From NCBI GenBank assembly GCA_019635875.1, contig JAHBYP010000002.1, positions 372,001 to 436,000 on the forward strand: 64,000 nt of DNA, in the 5' to 3' direction. This document shows, one piece after another, positions 1-7,977 of the stretch. The stretch is from Alphaproteobacteria bacterium (GTDB lineage Bacteria > Pseudomonadota > Alphaproteobacteria > Reyranellales > Reyranellaceae). The notes under the pieces are model-generated. The model did not search any database and was not told the origin of the DNA. It worked only from the letters and a program-made list of their open reading frames with translations. Position numbers and translations under genes: made by a program. Positions within the stretch are counted from its first letter, which is position 1. Every line of letters begins with the position of its first letter.

Positions 1-173
1 ATGCGCGTCCAGGGATGGCTGGCGCGGCCGGCCTCGAGCAGCAGCACCCTGTGGCGCGGATCGGCCGACAGGCGATGCGCCACCGCGGCACCGGCCGAGC
101 CGGCGCCGACGACGATGAAATCGTATTGTGCGGAGGAAGAGGACGCGGCAACCACGATTACCCGGCAAGTCAT
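1..173 (-). CDS. GMC-family oxidoreductase, N-terminal fragment
   Basis: Only the first 57 codons lie in the window; the rest runs off the left edge. Read from an ATG at 173 the peptide contains YDFIVVGAGSAGAAVAHRL followed by VLLLEAG about 20 residues later. This is the FAD-binding Rossmann start (GxGxxG, then a glutamate closing the second strand) typical of glucose-methanol-choline oxidoreductases such as choline or alcohol dehydrogenases. A GTG at 155 in the same frame is an alternative start. It is divergent from the hydroxyacid dehydrogenase gene that begins about 90 bp away. The substrate cannot be told from this fragment. Confidence 0.75.
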   Translation of the reverse strand, partial: MTCRVIVVAASSSSAQYDFIVVGAGSAGAAVAHRLSADPRHRVLLLEAGRASHPWTR

Positions 174-231
174 TGAGCGCCTGAAGCGCCGCGCCGATAG
201 TGCACGCCCATGCGCGGATCGCAAAATCATA

Positions 232-252
232 CCTTCCCCCGGAGGGGGAAGG
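232..252. repeat. R1-type terminal hairpin, solitary half
   Basis: A lone copy of the outer R1 hairpin, CTTCCCCCGGAGGGGGAAG, sits 14 bp before the start codon of the hydroxyacid dehydrogenase gene. The rest of an R1 element is missing. Its purine-rich right arm merges with the AAGAGGC that probably serves as ribosome-binding site. Confidence 0.6.
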
Positions 253-266
253 ACAAGAGGCAGACC

Positions 267-1289
267 ATGAAGATCGCCTTCGCCGGATCCTTCGCCGTGC
301 GCTTCGCCGAGGCGGTGCAGGCGCGGCTGTCGATTCCGTCGGCCGTCGTCGCCGGCGACGAGACCGGGATCCTGAAGCACCTGCCCGACGCCGACGTGCT
401 GGTGTCGATGGGCTTCACCGCGGCGATGGCGCAGGTGGCATCCAAGCTGAAGCTGGTGCAGGTGCCGGGCGCCGGGCTCGATCGCATCGAGCGCGCGGCG
501 CTGCGGCCCGGCATCCATCTCGCCAATGCCTATGGCCACGACGCCGGCATCGCCGAGTACATCATCGGCGCGATGATCGCGCTTTCCCGCTCCTTCGCCC
601 GGCTCGATGCGCGGCTGCGCGAGGGTGTGTGGGACAGCCAGTGGGCGATCGGCACGCCGGCGCCGCCCCTGTGGCCGGAGCTCGGCGGCAAGACGCTGGG
701 TATCCTCGGCTTCGGGCATATCGGGGAGGCGCTGGCCAAGCGAGCGCGGGCCTTCGATATGCGGGTGTGTGCCGTCAGGACGCGCGCGCAGGAGAAGCCG
801 CCCGCGGGCGTCGATTTCGTCGGCGGGCCGCAGCGGCTCGACGAGGTGCTGCGCGCCGCCGACTACCTCGCCATCACGCTCTCGCTCTCCGATGCGACGC
901 GCGGCCTGCTCGACGCGCGCCGGCTGGCGCTGATGAAGCCGGGCGCGCATCTGATCAACGTCGCGCGGGCGGAGATCGTCGAGGAGGCGGCGCTGCACGA
1001 TGCCCTGAGCAGCGGCAGGCTGGGCGGCGCGGCGCTCGATGTGTGGTATCGCTATCCCCAGGCGCCGGGGCCGGCCGCGCCGGCGACCAGGGAGTTCCAT
1101 GCGTTGAGCAACGTGATCATGACGCCGCATGTCTCGGGCTGGACCGAGGGCATGATCGAGGCGCGCACGGCGGTGATCGTCGGGAACATCGAGCGCGTCG
1201 CGCGCGGTGAAGCGCCGCTGCACCTCTGTCATCCCGAGCGTAGCGAGGGATCTACGGCCGGCCTGGATCCCTCGCTGCGCTCGGGATGA
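267..1289 (+). CDS. D-2-hydroxyacid dehydrogenase (NAD(P)-dependent)
   Basis: A 340-residue member of the D-isomer-specific 2-hydroxyacid dehydrogenase family, which interconverts 2-hydroxy and 2-oxo acids in the cytoplasm. The NAD-binding motif LGILGFGHIGEAL lies near residue 150. The catalytic Arg is in INVARAEI, and the catalytic His is in MTPHVSGW; the usual acidic residue is less clear in DVWYRYP. The ATG at 267 is preferred over an upstream in-frame ATG at 210 because AAGAGG precedes it. The last 21 or so residues (CHPERSEGS and following) are read from an R2 repeat, so the native C-terminus has been replaced or extended. The stop overlaps the start of the MFS gene by 4 nt, so the two are probably co-expressed and may handle the same acid. 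Confidence 0.88.
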   Translation: MKIAFAGSFAVRFAEAVQARLSIPSAVVAGDETGILKHLPDADVLVSMGFTAAMAQVASKLKLVQVPGAGLDRIERAALRPGIHLANAYGHDAGIAEYIIGAMIALSRSFARLDARLREGVWDSQWAIGTPAPPLWPELGGKTLGILGFGHIGEALAKRARAFDMRVCAVRTRAQEKPPAGVDFVGGPQRLDEVLRAADYLAITLSLSDATRGLLDARRLALMKPGAHLINVARAEIVEEAALHDALSSGRLGGAALDVWYRYPQAPGPAAPATREFHALSNVIMTPHVSGWTEGMIEARTAVIVGNIERVARGEAPLHLCHPERSEGSTAGLDPSLRSG

Positions 1290-1291
1290 CA
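1227..1291. repeat. R2 palindromic repeat, copy a
   Basis: A 65-bp element of the form TGTCATCCCGAGCG...CGCTCGGGATGACA with near-perfect inverted halves. It lies across the end of the hydroxyacid dehydrogenase gene, supplying its last codons and stop. The terminal GGATGACA also supplies the first possible ATG of the MFS gene. Confidence 0.85.
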
Positions 1292-2587
1292 GGGATGAAC
1301 TGGCCCCAGCGCCTGCCGTTCTACTACGGCTGGGCGATCATCCTGATCGCCTTCGTCACCATGGCGGTGGCGGTGACGGCGCGCACCTCGTTCTCGCTGC
1401 TGCTGCCGCCGCTGATCGACGAGTTCGGCTGGGATCGCGGCCTGGTCGCCGGCGCCTTCTCCTTCGGCTTCCTGGTGTCCTCGATCATCAGCCCGATCAG
1501 CGGCCGCGTGATGGACCGGCGCGGCCCGCGCGTGCTGATCCTGCTCGGCGTCGCCGTGGTCACCGCCGGCCTGCTGCTGGCGCGCTACATCGCCAATCCC
1601 TGGCACTTCTACCTGCTGCTCGGCGTCGCCGTCGGCGCCGGCGCCAATTTGATGAGCTTCACGGTCCATTCGCAGTTCCTGCCCAACTGGTTCGCCCGCA
1701 AGCGCGCCATGGCGATCGGCATCGCCTTCTCCGGCGTCGGCGTCGGCGCCATCGTGCTGCTGCCCTGGCTGCAGGCGATCATCGAGCGCGCCGGCTGGCG
1801 CGAGGCGTGCTGGACCATGGGCATCCTGGTGCTCTGCCTGCTGGGACCGCTGAACCTGCTGGTCTGGCGCAAGCCGGAGGATATCGGCCTGCTGCCCGAC
1901 GGCGACAAGGTCGCGGCGGCCGCGGCGAAGCGCAACGCCGGCAACATCGTCGACGCGCAATGGGCGGGCACGCAATGGACGCTCGGCAGCGCGGCGCGCA
2001 CCGCGCGCTTCTGGTGGATCAACCTCGGCTTCTTCTGCGCGCTCTTCGCCTGGTACGCCGTGCAGGTGCACCAGACCAAGTACCTGGTCGAGATCGGCTT
2101 CACGCCCTCGCTCGCCGCTTGGAGCCTGGGCATCGTCAGCGTCGTGGCGATCCCCGGCCAGATCGGCCTCGGCTGGCTGTCCGACCGCATCGGCCGCGAG
2201 GCGATCTGGGCCGCCGGCTGCATGGGCTTCGCCATCTGCTATGCCGCCCTGATCGCCCTGGAGCACGCGCCCTCGCCGGCGCTGCTCTATCTGATGGTCT
2301 TCACCCAGGGCTTCCTCGGCTACGCGCTGACCTCGGTGATGGGGCCGATCGTGCTGGAGATCTTCGAGGGCAAGCACTTCGCGGCGATCTTCGGCATGAT
2401 CAACGTCGCCTCGATCGCCGGCGGCGCGGCCGGACCGTACGCCGCCGGCGTGATCCACGACGCCACCGGGAGCTACCGCCTGGCCTTCATCATCGCGCTC
2501 GCCTGCAGCGTGCTCTCCGCCCTCGCCATCTGGCGCGCCAGCCCCGGCAAGGTCCGCGTCGTGCCGGGGAAGCTGAAGCGCGTCTGA
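1286..2587 (+). CDS. MFS transporter, probable organic-acid permease
   Basis: A 433-residue major facilitator with about twelve hydrophobic segments. The loop 2-3 signature reads GRVMDRRGPR near residue 75 and a second, degenerate copy, WLSDRIGRE, lies after the central loop. The opening FYYGWAIILIAF resembles the monocarboxylate/oxalate-formate antiporter branch, so a small carboxylate is the likely cargo; that is inference. The ATG at 1286 overlaps the upstream stop, and an ATG at 1295 (MNWPQRL) is equally possible and would exclude the residues contributed by repeat R2a. Pairing with a 2-hydroxyacid dehydrogenase fits uptake and oxidation of a hydroxy acid. Confidence 0.88.
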   Translation: MTGMNWPQRLPFYYGWAIILIAFVTMAVAVTARTSFSLLLPPLIDEFGWDRGLVAGAFSFGFLVSSIISPISGRVMDRRGPRVLILLGVAVVTAGLLLARYIANPWHFYLLLGVAVGAGANLMSFTVHSQFLPNWFARKRAMAIGIAFSGVGVGAIVLLPWLQAIIERAGWREACWTMGILVLCLLGPLNLLVWRKPEDIGLLPDGDKVAAAAAKRNAGNIVDAQWAGTQWTLGSAARTARFWWINLGFFCALFAWYAVQVHQTKYLVEIGFTPSLAAWSLGIVSVVAIPGQIGLGWLSDRIGREAIWAAGCMGFAICYAALIALEHAPSPALLYLMVFTQGFLGYALTSVMGPIVLEIFEGKHFAAIFGMINVASIAGGAAGPYAAGVIHDATGSYRLAFIIALACSVLSALAIWRASPGKVRVVPGKLKRV

Positions 2588-2588
2588 C

Positions 2589-2654
2589 TGTCATCCCGAG
2601 CGCAGCGAGGGATCCAGGCATCTCCCTGGATCCCTCGCTGCGCTCGGGATGACA
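2589..2654. repeat. R2 palindromic repeat, copy b
   Basis: A full 66-bp R2 element that begins 1 nt after the MFS stop codon and ends 8 nt before the convergent HExxH gene. It can fold into a long hairpin on either strand and may act as a shared transcript end. Confidence 0.85.
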
Positions 2655-2662
2655 GGCTCCAT

Positions 2663-3331
2663 CTAGCGAATGCCGTCGAACGTCTTCGTCTTCTTGTCCG
2701 TGGAGCCCGCGTAGACGTCGTGATCGCGCACCGCGCTGGCCAGGGCCTGGTACAACGGCGCCGACAGGGTCGCGCCGGGGTGGCCGGCGAGGCTGGCGGC
2801 CGCGGCGCGGGCGGCGGCCCCCAAGCGCTCGGTCTGCTGCTCCCATGTCGGGACCGGCGCTCCGTCCGCGTCCACCAGCTCGAGGCCTCGAGCCCGTCCC
2901 GATCGCCCGGCGGCCGCACCCCGCGACGGCCACGACAGCTTCGCGCCGGGCGATTGTTGCCGGGCGTACCGGGCGTACAGCGCGCCGGCGACATAGGCGG
3001 CGACTTCGAGCTCGAGCTGACCCATCGTGCGCCGCCTCTCGTCCTCGAGCGCGTGCGTCAGCTCGTGCACGATGAGCGCCCTCTCGGCGACATCCCTGCC
3101 GTAGCCCGGCTCGGGAAAGGACACGGTGTTCGTCTTGCTGTCGTAGGACGCGATGCCCTCGTCGTTGGCTTCGATGTCGATCTTGATCGGACCCCGGGGC
3201 CCCAGCAGCCTGGCGATCCTCTCGTATCCGGGAGGATCCGCCCGGAAGCCGCCGACGCGGAAGTCGATCGACCGGCACGGCGTGCTGCGCAGGATGCCGA
3301 TCATGCGTTGCCGAAGAAGCTCGGTGGACAT
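2663..3331 (-). CDS. Uncharacterised protein with HExxH zinc-protease-like motif
   Basis: A 222-residue protein I cannot assign to a named family. Near residue 90 it carries ALIVHELTHALEDE, the HExxH zinc-binding pattern of metallopeptidases. It follows KTNTVSFPEPGYGRD and precedes ELEVAAYVAGALYARY, where a further glutamate could be the third ligand. No signal peptide or membrane segment is seen, so it is probably cytoplasmic or phage-like in deployment. The ATG at 3331 is chosen over one at 3349 because a GGGGGC stretch precedes it at suitable distance. It stands alone between R2b and R1b. Peptidase activity is inference from the motif only. Confidence 0.6.
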   Translation of the reverse strand: MSTELLRQRMIGILRSTPCRSIDFRVGGFRADPPGYERIARLLGPRGPIKIDIEANDEGIASYDSKTNTVSFPEPGYGRDVAERALIVHELTHALEDERRRTMGQLELEVAAYVAGALYARYARQQSPGAKLSWPSRGAAAGRSGRARGLELVDADGAPVPTWEQQTERLGAAARAAAASLAGHPGATLSAPLYQALASAVRDHDVYAGSTDKKTKTFDGIR

Positions 3332-3430
3332 GGTGTGCCCCCGTCGCACAGTGCGACGGAGCGCATGCTAGCGACAACGGCACGCCCGGGATGTTCCCGG
3401 GGGCACATCACGCTGAAGCAGGCGTGATTT

Positions 3431-3549
3431 CCTTCCCCCGGAGGGGGAAGGTGCCCGGAGGGCGGAAGGGGGATGTCGAAGACGGACAGCGATTTCGTTG
3501 AGGCATCCCCCTTCCGTCGCTGCGCGCCACCTTCCCCCTCCGGGGGAAG
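3431..3549 (+). repeat. R1 bipartite repeat, copy b (A-left, B-right)
   Basis: Left half: terminal hairpin CTTCCCCCGGAGGGGGAAG then a type-A stem (GCCC...GGGC) and GGAAGGGGGATG. The right half is inverted, with a type-B stem and the same terminal hairpin. It ends 7 nt from the stop codon of the minus-strand hydrolase. Confidence 0.85.
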
Positions 3550-3556
3550 AGAAGAA

Positions 3557-4369
3557 TCAGTCGAGCGTGCGCTCGAGGAAGGCGCGCACGCGGCGCATGG
3601 CATCGCGCATCGCCTCCTCGTTGTACTCGACGCGGTGACCGTGGGCGGTGATGCCGCGGCCGGGCGAGAGCGAGACGTCGAGCAGGTCGAAGCCGTGGTG
3701 CACGCCGGGATAGACCACCAGCTCGACCATCGAGCGGTCGCCCTCCTTGCGCGGCGAGCCCGGCTCGCTGCGGCCGGCGGCCATGGCCTGGCATTGCGAC
3801 GCCGGCGTCCAGGTATCGGCGCCGCCGGCCAGCACCAGCACCGGCTTGCTCATGATGCCCGAGGCGTACTTGCACAGCGGATAGAAGGCGATGCCGGCGC
3901 GGAAGCGGTGCGGGAAGAGATGCTCCATCACGCCCTTGTCGAGCGTCTCGAGCACCGCCCAGCCGCCCTGCGAGAAGCCCATCACGGCCACGCGCGAGGC
4001 GCGCACGAAGGACTTGCCGGCGAGATGGCGCAGCGCGGCGTATCCATCGATCGACTGGTAGGTGCTGACCTGGCCGCTGCACAGCTCGCTGAAGCCGCGC
4101 GGGCCGAAGCTGTCGACGGCGAGCGTGACATAGCCCCAGCGCGACAGCCGGTCGGCCCAGGAGATCATCGAGGCGTGGAAGCCGCCGCAGCCATGCAGCA
4201 GCACGACGGCGGGGAACGGCCCCTCGCCCGGCGGCCGCGCCATGTAGCCGATCAGCCGCACCGGCGATTCCTGCGTGCCGCCCTCGATGGTGACGAACTG
4301 CCCGGCCGACGCCGGCGCGGCGGCAGCGAGGCTGAACGCAAGCAGCAGGCTGGTGAGGAGACGCCGCAT
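3557..4369 (-). CDS. Secreted dienelactone-hydrolase-family alpha/beta hydrolase
   Basis: A 270-residue protein with an N-terminal signal peptide (MRRLLTSLLLAFSLAAAAPA, cleavage near ASA at about 22), so it should act in the periplasm. The mature part shows the alpha/beta-hydrolase layout: oxyanion region VVLLHGCGGFH, nucleophile Ser133 in GFSQGG, acid Asp185 in AGGADTWTP, and His224/225 in GVHHGFD. Classical dienelactone hydrolases use Cys, so the Ser here suggests a broader esterase or hydrolase. The ATG at 4369 is preferred over 4375 because GGAGA lies 6 nt upstream of it. R1 elements lie immediately before and after the gene. Confidence 0.82.
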   Translation of the reverse strand: MRRLLTSLLLAFSLAAAAPASAGQFVTIEGGTQESPVRLIGYMARPPGEGPFPAVVLLHGCGGFHASMISWADRLSRWGYVTLAVDSFGPRGFSELCSGQVSTYQSIDGYAALRHLAGKSFVRASRVAVMGFSQGGWAVLETLDKGVMEHLFPHRFRAGIAFYPLCKYASGIMSKPVLVLAGGADTWTPASQCQAMAAGRSEPGSPRKEGDRSMVELVVYPGVHHGFDLLDVSLSPGRGITAHGHRVEYNEEAMRDAMRRVRAFLERTLD

Positions 4370-4383
4370 GGTCATTCTCCTGT

Positions 4384-4504
4384 CTTCCCCCGGAGGGGGA
4401 AGGTGGCGCGCAGCGCCGGAAGGGGGATGTCGAAAACGGATTGCTGCGTTCGGCTTCGACATCCCCCTTCCGCCCTTCGGGCACCTTCCCCCTCCGGGGG
4501 AAGG
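4384..4504 (-). repeat. R1 bipartite repeat, copy c (B-left, A-right)
   Basis: Full R1 element in reverse orientation relative to copy b: the type-B stem (GGCGC-GCA-GCGCC) is on the left and type A on the right. It ends 8 nt from a stop codon at 4513, the end of a duplicated tail of the molybdopterin oxidoreductase gene. Confidence 0.85.
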
Positions 4505-4511
4505 CAAGGAA

Positions 4512-4564
4512 ACTACGCCGGCTCCACTTCGACAAGGTTGGTGTTGTAGGTCGTCGCACCGCTG
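4512..4564. repeat. 53-bp direct repeat, outer copy (duplicated 3' end of oxidoreductase gene)
   Basis: Matches 4694-4746 with one mismatch. On the minus strand it encodes the last 17 residues of the molybdopterin oxidoreductase plus its stop. Because R1 copies lie 3-9 nt from stop codons and R1c lies 8 nt from this stop, this is probably the original gene end. Confidence 0.9.
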
Positions 4565-4570
4565 ATCGCC

Positions 4571-4691
4571 CCCTCTCCCCGCCTGCGGGGAGAGGGTTGG
4601 GGTGAGGGGTCGCATCAAGTGGCGCACCGCCGTCGTGCGCAACCTGAATCAGCCCCTCACCCCGACCCTCTCCCCGCGCGCGGGGAGAGGG
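4571..4691. mobile_element. R4 short element (MITE-like derivative of the DUF559 element)
   Basis: A 121-bp element with inverted ends. Each end has a hairpin made of CCCTCTCCCCG and its complement, followed by TTGGGGTGAGGGG or its near match. The centre (CAAGTGGCGCACCG and onward) matches the left subterminal part of the 560-bp DUF559 element at 22671-22706. No gene is present. It lies between the two 53-bp direct repeats, as if its insertion duplicated the end of the oxidoreductase gene. Confidence 0.75.
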
Positions 4692-4693
4692 AG

Positions 4694-4746
4694 ACTACGC
4701 CGGCTCGACTTCGACAAGGTTGGTGTTGTAGGTCGTCGCACCGCTG
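4694..4746. repeat. 53-bp direct repeat, inner copy (functional 3' end of oxidoreductase gene)
   Basis: The copy that now ends the intact molybdopterin oxidoreductase reading frame. It differs from 4512-4564 at one base (G for C at the thirteenth position). Confidence 0.9.
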
Positions 4747-6932
4747 GGGGCGGAGCGGTCCTCGGCCAGGACGTTGGCGCAACCGCGCGTGTCGACGCCG
4801 TTGCCGTTGGGCGTGAACCAGGCGCCCTCCTTGATGGCAACGACGCCGCGGGCGATTCGTTTCGTCACCTTGGCCGGCAGCAAGGTGGCGCCGCGGTCGT
4901 TGAACACCCGCACCATCTGGCCGTTGCCGATGCCGCGCGCGGCGGCGTCCTCGACATTGATCCAGACGTCGTCGGGATCGATCCTGGCGAGCTGCGCCTG
5001 GTTGCCGTGGATCGAATGCGTGCGCGCCCGCGATTTCGGGCTGCACAGCATCAGCGGGTGGCGCGGATCGGGGCTCACCGGCTCGATCCAGGTCGGGATC
5101 GGCGGGATGGCGCCCAGGCCGTAGGGATCGGGCCTGGCCGCGAGCGTCGTCGAATAGATCTCGATCCTGCCCGAGGGCGTGTTGAACGGATGGTTGTCGG
5201 GATCGCGGATCTGCGGCGCGAAGGCCACCGCGTCGGCCGGCGGCGCGAAGCGCGCGACGCCCTTCTCGGCAAACTGCTCGAAATCGTCGACCGCGTCGGC
5301 GGTCAGCGCGCGCAGCCACTCCATCTCGCTCTTGTCGTTGTAGTCGGCGATGCCGACCCGCACCGCGAGATCTGCGAAGATGTCCATGTCGTTGCGGCAT
5401 TCGTACATCGGCGCGATCGCCTGCTTCATGAAGATCGCATAGTGTCCGGCGCCGGCCCACGGCGTGTGCACGTCGTTGCGCTCCCAGAAGGTCGTCGCCG
5501 GCAGCACGATGTCGGCATGCCGCGCGGTCGGTGTCAAAAAGTGATCCTGGGCGACGATGAACTCCACGCCGTCGAGCGAGGCCGCCATCTTGTTGGCGTT
5601 GGGGCACTGGTTGAAGAGATCGCCGCCGGCCGAATAGATCATATTGATGTCGGCCGGATAGCCACCGCTGCGCCCCCGCGCCAGCAGGTCGGCGAGCAGC
5701 GGCGTCGAGACGCGCGCGTTCAGCGGATTGGTGCCCGGCGGCAGGCTCCTGATGCCGGCGCGGCCGGTGGCGCCGTTGCTGCAACCCGAGCTGCCGCCGA
5801 CGACGCCGACATTGCCGGTGATGGCGGCCAGCGCATAGGCCGCGCGATGGAACTGCTCGCCGAAGGCGGTGCGGCCGGGCGCGTAGCCGCATTGCAGCGC
5901 CGCCGGCTTGGTCGTGGCGAACTCGATCGCCAGCCGGCGGATGGTCTCCGCCGGAATGCCGCAGATCGCCGACGCCCACTGTGGCGTCTTGGGCACGCCG
6001 TCGGCCTCGCCCATCAGGTACGCGCGGTACGAGGCGCCCGCAGGTGCCCCCTCGGGCAGATGCGCCTCATCGAAGCCCAGCACGTGGCGATCGCAATAGG
6101 CCTGGTCGTGCAGCCCTTCGCTGACGATGACATAGGCCATCGCAATGAGCGCGGCGGCATCGGTCGAGGGCTTGATGGCGATGTGCTCGTCGGCGAAGGC
6201 GACGGAGGTGCGCGTGCGCCGGGGATCGACGCAGACGATGCGCACGCCGGCCTTCTTCGCCTCGCGCAGATATTCCTTCGTGCCGGTGCCGAAGGTGCCG
6301 TCGGCCGGGCTCCAGCCCCACATCACGATCAGCTTCGAGTTGACGTAGTCGGTGGGCTCGCGGCCGGCGCTCTTGTAGTCGCCGCCATAGGTGACGCGCA
6401 CGGCGAAGATCTCGGCCTCGGCCGACATGTTCGACCACAGAAGCGTGCATCCCCCGAACTTGTTGAAGAAGCGCTTGGCGCCGGCCGAGCTGTGCAGCAT
6501 CGAGAGGTTGCCCGAGCGCGAGGCGTCGAGGAACGCGGCGTTGCCGTGGGCGGCGCGGATGCGCAGCATCTCGGCCGCGACGGTGTCGAGCGCCTCATCC
6601 CAGGCGATGCGCTCGAAGCGGCCCGAGCCGCGCGGGCCGACGCGGCGCATCGGATGGCGCAGCCGCTCGGGATGATAGACGCGCTCGATCTGGCCGACGC
6701 CGCGCGCGCAGGCATGCAGCGGCGGCAGCTCGGGTCGCCAGCGCGCCGGATCGGTCGAGATCTTGACGATGCGATCGTCGACGACATGCGCGTTGACCAC
6801 GCACCGGCCGCCGCAATTATGCCCGCAGGTGCTGGTGACCACCGTCTCGCCCGGCCGCGCGGCGCGGCGCGGCGCCTGGTAGATCGTGTGGGTGTCGGGC
6901 ATGGAAGGGCTCACAGTCACCGATGACAGCAT
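4695..6932 (-). CDS. Molybdopterin oxidoreductase, DMSO-reductase superfamily
   Basis: A 745-residue Mo-bisMGD enzyme. Near residue 35 it carries CGHNCGGRC and, further on, CARG, together the four cysteines of an N-terminal [4Fe-4S] cluster. WGWSPADGTFG and VDPRRTRTS in the middle, and the C-terminal dinucleotide-binding region with RTHSIHGNQAQL, follow the DmsA/BisC pattern. No Tat signal is evident and no iron-sulfur or membrane-anchor subunit is adjacent, so it may be a soluble single-subunit reductase or dehydrogenase; the substrate is unknown. ATG 6902 (MPDTHTIYQ) is an alternative start. Its final 53 bp are duplicated beyond the stop across an R4 element. Confidence 0.85.
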   Translation of the reverse strand: MLSSVTVSPSMPDTHTIYQAPRRAARPGETVVTSTCGHNCGGRCVVNAHVVDDRIVKISTDPARWRPELPPLHACARGVGQIERVYHPERLRHPMRRVGPRGSGRFERIAWDEALDTVAAEMLRIRAAHGNAAFLDASRSGNLSMLHSSAGAKRFFNKFGGCTLLWSNMSAEAEIFAVRVTYGGDYKSAGREPTDYVNSKLIVMWGWSPADGTFGTGTKEYLREAKKAGVRIVCVDPRRTRTSVAFADEHIAIKPSTDAAALIAMAYVIVSEGLHDQAYCDRHVLGFDEAHLPEGAPAGASYRAYLMGEADGVPKTPQWASAICGIPAETIRRLAIEFATTKPAALQCGYAPGRTAFGEQFHRAAYALAAITGNVGVVGGSSGCSNGATGRAGIRSLPPGTNPLNARVSTPLLADLLARGRSGGYPADINMIYSAGGDLFNQCPNANKMAASLDGVEFIVAQDHFLTPTARHADIVLPATTFWERNDVHTPWAGAGHYAIFMKQAIAPMYECRNDMDIFADLAVRVGIADYNDKSEMEWLRALTADAVDDFEQFAEKGVARFAPPADAVAFAPQIRDPDNHPFNTPSGRIEIYSTTLAARPDPYGLGAIPPIPTWIEPVSPDPRHPLMLCSPKSRARTHSIHGNQAQLARIDPDDVWINVEDAAARGIGNGQMVRVFNDRGATLLPAKVTKRIARGVVAIKEGAWFTPNGNGVDTRGCANVLAEDRSAPSGATTYNTNLVEVEPA

Positions 6933-6990
6933 CGGGAAGCTACCGGCTTCTGTAACCCGGAGCCACCTCCAAGCTTAGCCGTCTTCGCGT

Positions 6991-7344
6991 CTAGCGGCCC
7001 TTCGTATGGGGATTGACCCTCGGCTCATATTGCGCTGGAAACTTCACCACGGCAGCGCACGCCGAAAGCGCAGGACCGTGATAACTCAGTCGCTCCAGGC
7101 CATTCACAGGAATGGCCCAATCCAGGGTCAAAATCTCCCTCCGGTCGAATTTCCCTTTGACGTGGTAGTCGATAAAGAGTCTTGACCCCTTCGGTATCTG
7201 CATGCCGGTGTCATTGGTAATCGTCACGTTGGCCCCACCGGAAGTCGAGCAGGTGACCGTAAATTCCACGGCGGCAGCGGCATCGACGGAAGCGAGCGAC
7301 AGGAGCGCTGGCGAGAGCGCGGCGGCTCGGACGAAGCGGGACAT
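6991..7344 (-). CDS. Small secreted protein of unknown function
   Basis: A 117-residue protein with a probable signal peptide (MSRFVRAAALSPALLSLASV, cleavage near DAAAA). The mature part is beta-rich with two spaced cysteines (VTCSTSGG and LSACAAV) and no recognisable family. ATG 7344 is chosen because AGGAGG lies 8 nt upstream; the open frame extends further but lacks such a site. It is in the same direction as, and 78 nt beyond, the next secreted-protein gene, so both may be co-expressed. Confidence 0.6.
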   Translation of the reverse strand: MSRFVRAAALSPALLSLASVDAAAAVEFTVTCSTSGGANVTITNDTGMQIPKGSRLFIDYHVKGKFDRREILTLDWAIPVNGLERLSYHGPALSACAAVVKFPAQYEPRVNPHTKGR

Positions 7345-7421
7345 GTCGGTTCCTCCTGGAATTTGACCGAGGTTGCCGCCGACTGCGGTGGACTGCGACA
7401 CCTACGCCATGGCCCAACGGA

Positions 7422-7904
7422 TCAACGTCGCATAGCCCGGCACTCCCGAAGCATGCGAGAGCGAATGGCGCTCTGCCCTTTCGCGGCCTCCGTCGAGACA
7501 CGCACGCACCAGTATAAGTGATTGATCCTGTTGCCACTCCACTGATCTCCTCCAAACCCGCACCTGAGTGCGTCCCGCGCCTCCCTGAACTGCTGGACCG
7601 CCTCGTCCGCGTAATTGCGACAAGCCTGTATCTTGGCCCTGCACTCTCTCAGGTCGACTTCGCGAAACTGAGTTTCCCGAACAGCCTCATCAGGCGTGAC
7701 CGCCATGCACCACCGATAATGTTGATCTCTATTGATACTCCAGCGTGGCCCTCTCCGCTGTCCGCCACAAAGCTCATTGGCATCTTGAGCCTCCGCGGCA
7801 ATTCTCGCGTATTCGGTACATTGGGTTGGCGTTCCTGCGAGCGACGCGGAAGCGGGCAACATCGTCAGCGAAACCGCCAAGACCATTCCGCGCGTGCGAA
7901 GCAT
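7422..7904 (-). CDS. Secreted protein with tandem four-cysteine domains
   Basis: A 160-residue protein with a signal peptide (VLAVSLTMLPASASLAG). The mature part is an internal duplication of about 60 residues. Each half has the order C-x-Y-A, then C-G, then W-S-x-N-R with H-Y and W-C, then L-R-E-C-R, with Cys spacing well conserved between copies. This suggests two small disulfide-stabilised domains in the periplasm. Similar C/WC/REC patterns recur in uncharacterised alphaproteobacterial secreted proteins, sometimes beside peptidoglycan-binding domains, from memory. No enzyme motif is seen. Confidence 0.6.
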   Translation of the reverse strand: MLRTRGMVLAVSLTMLPASASLAGTPTQCTEYARIAAEAQDANELCGGQRRGPRWSINRDQHYRWCMAVTPDEAVRETQFREVDLRECRAKIQACRNYADEAVQQFREARDALRCGFGGDQWSGNRINHLYWCVRVSTEAAKGQSAIRSRMLRECRAMRR

Positions 7905-7977
7905 GCCTGCCTCCTCACTGGGCGAAGCCAGTTAATATTATCATGGCCTTGATTTACTGTAACAACCGGCTTGCGGC

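Noticed and set aside
3431..4746. REP/RAYT system driven by a Y1 transposase
   Set aside because: No HUH/Y1 transposase motif was found anywhere in the window; the only repeat-enclosed gene is DUF559.
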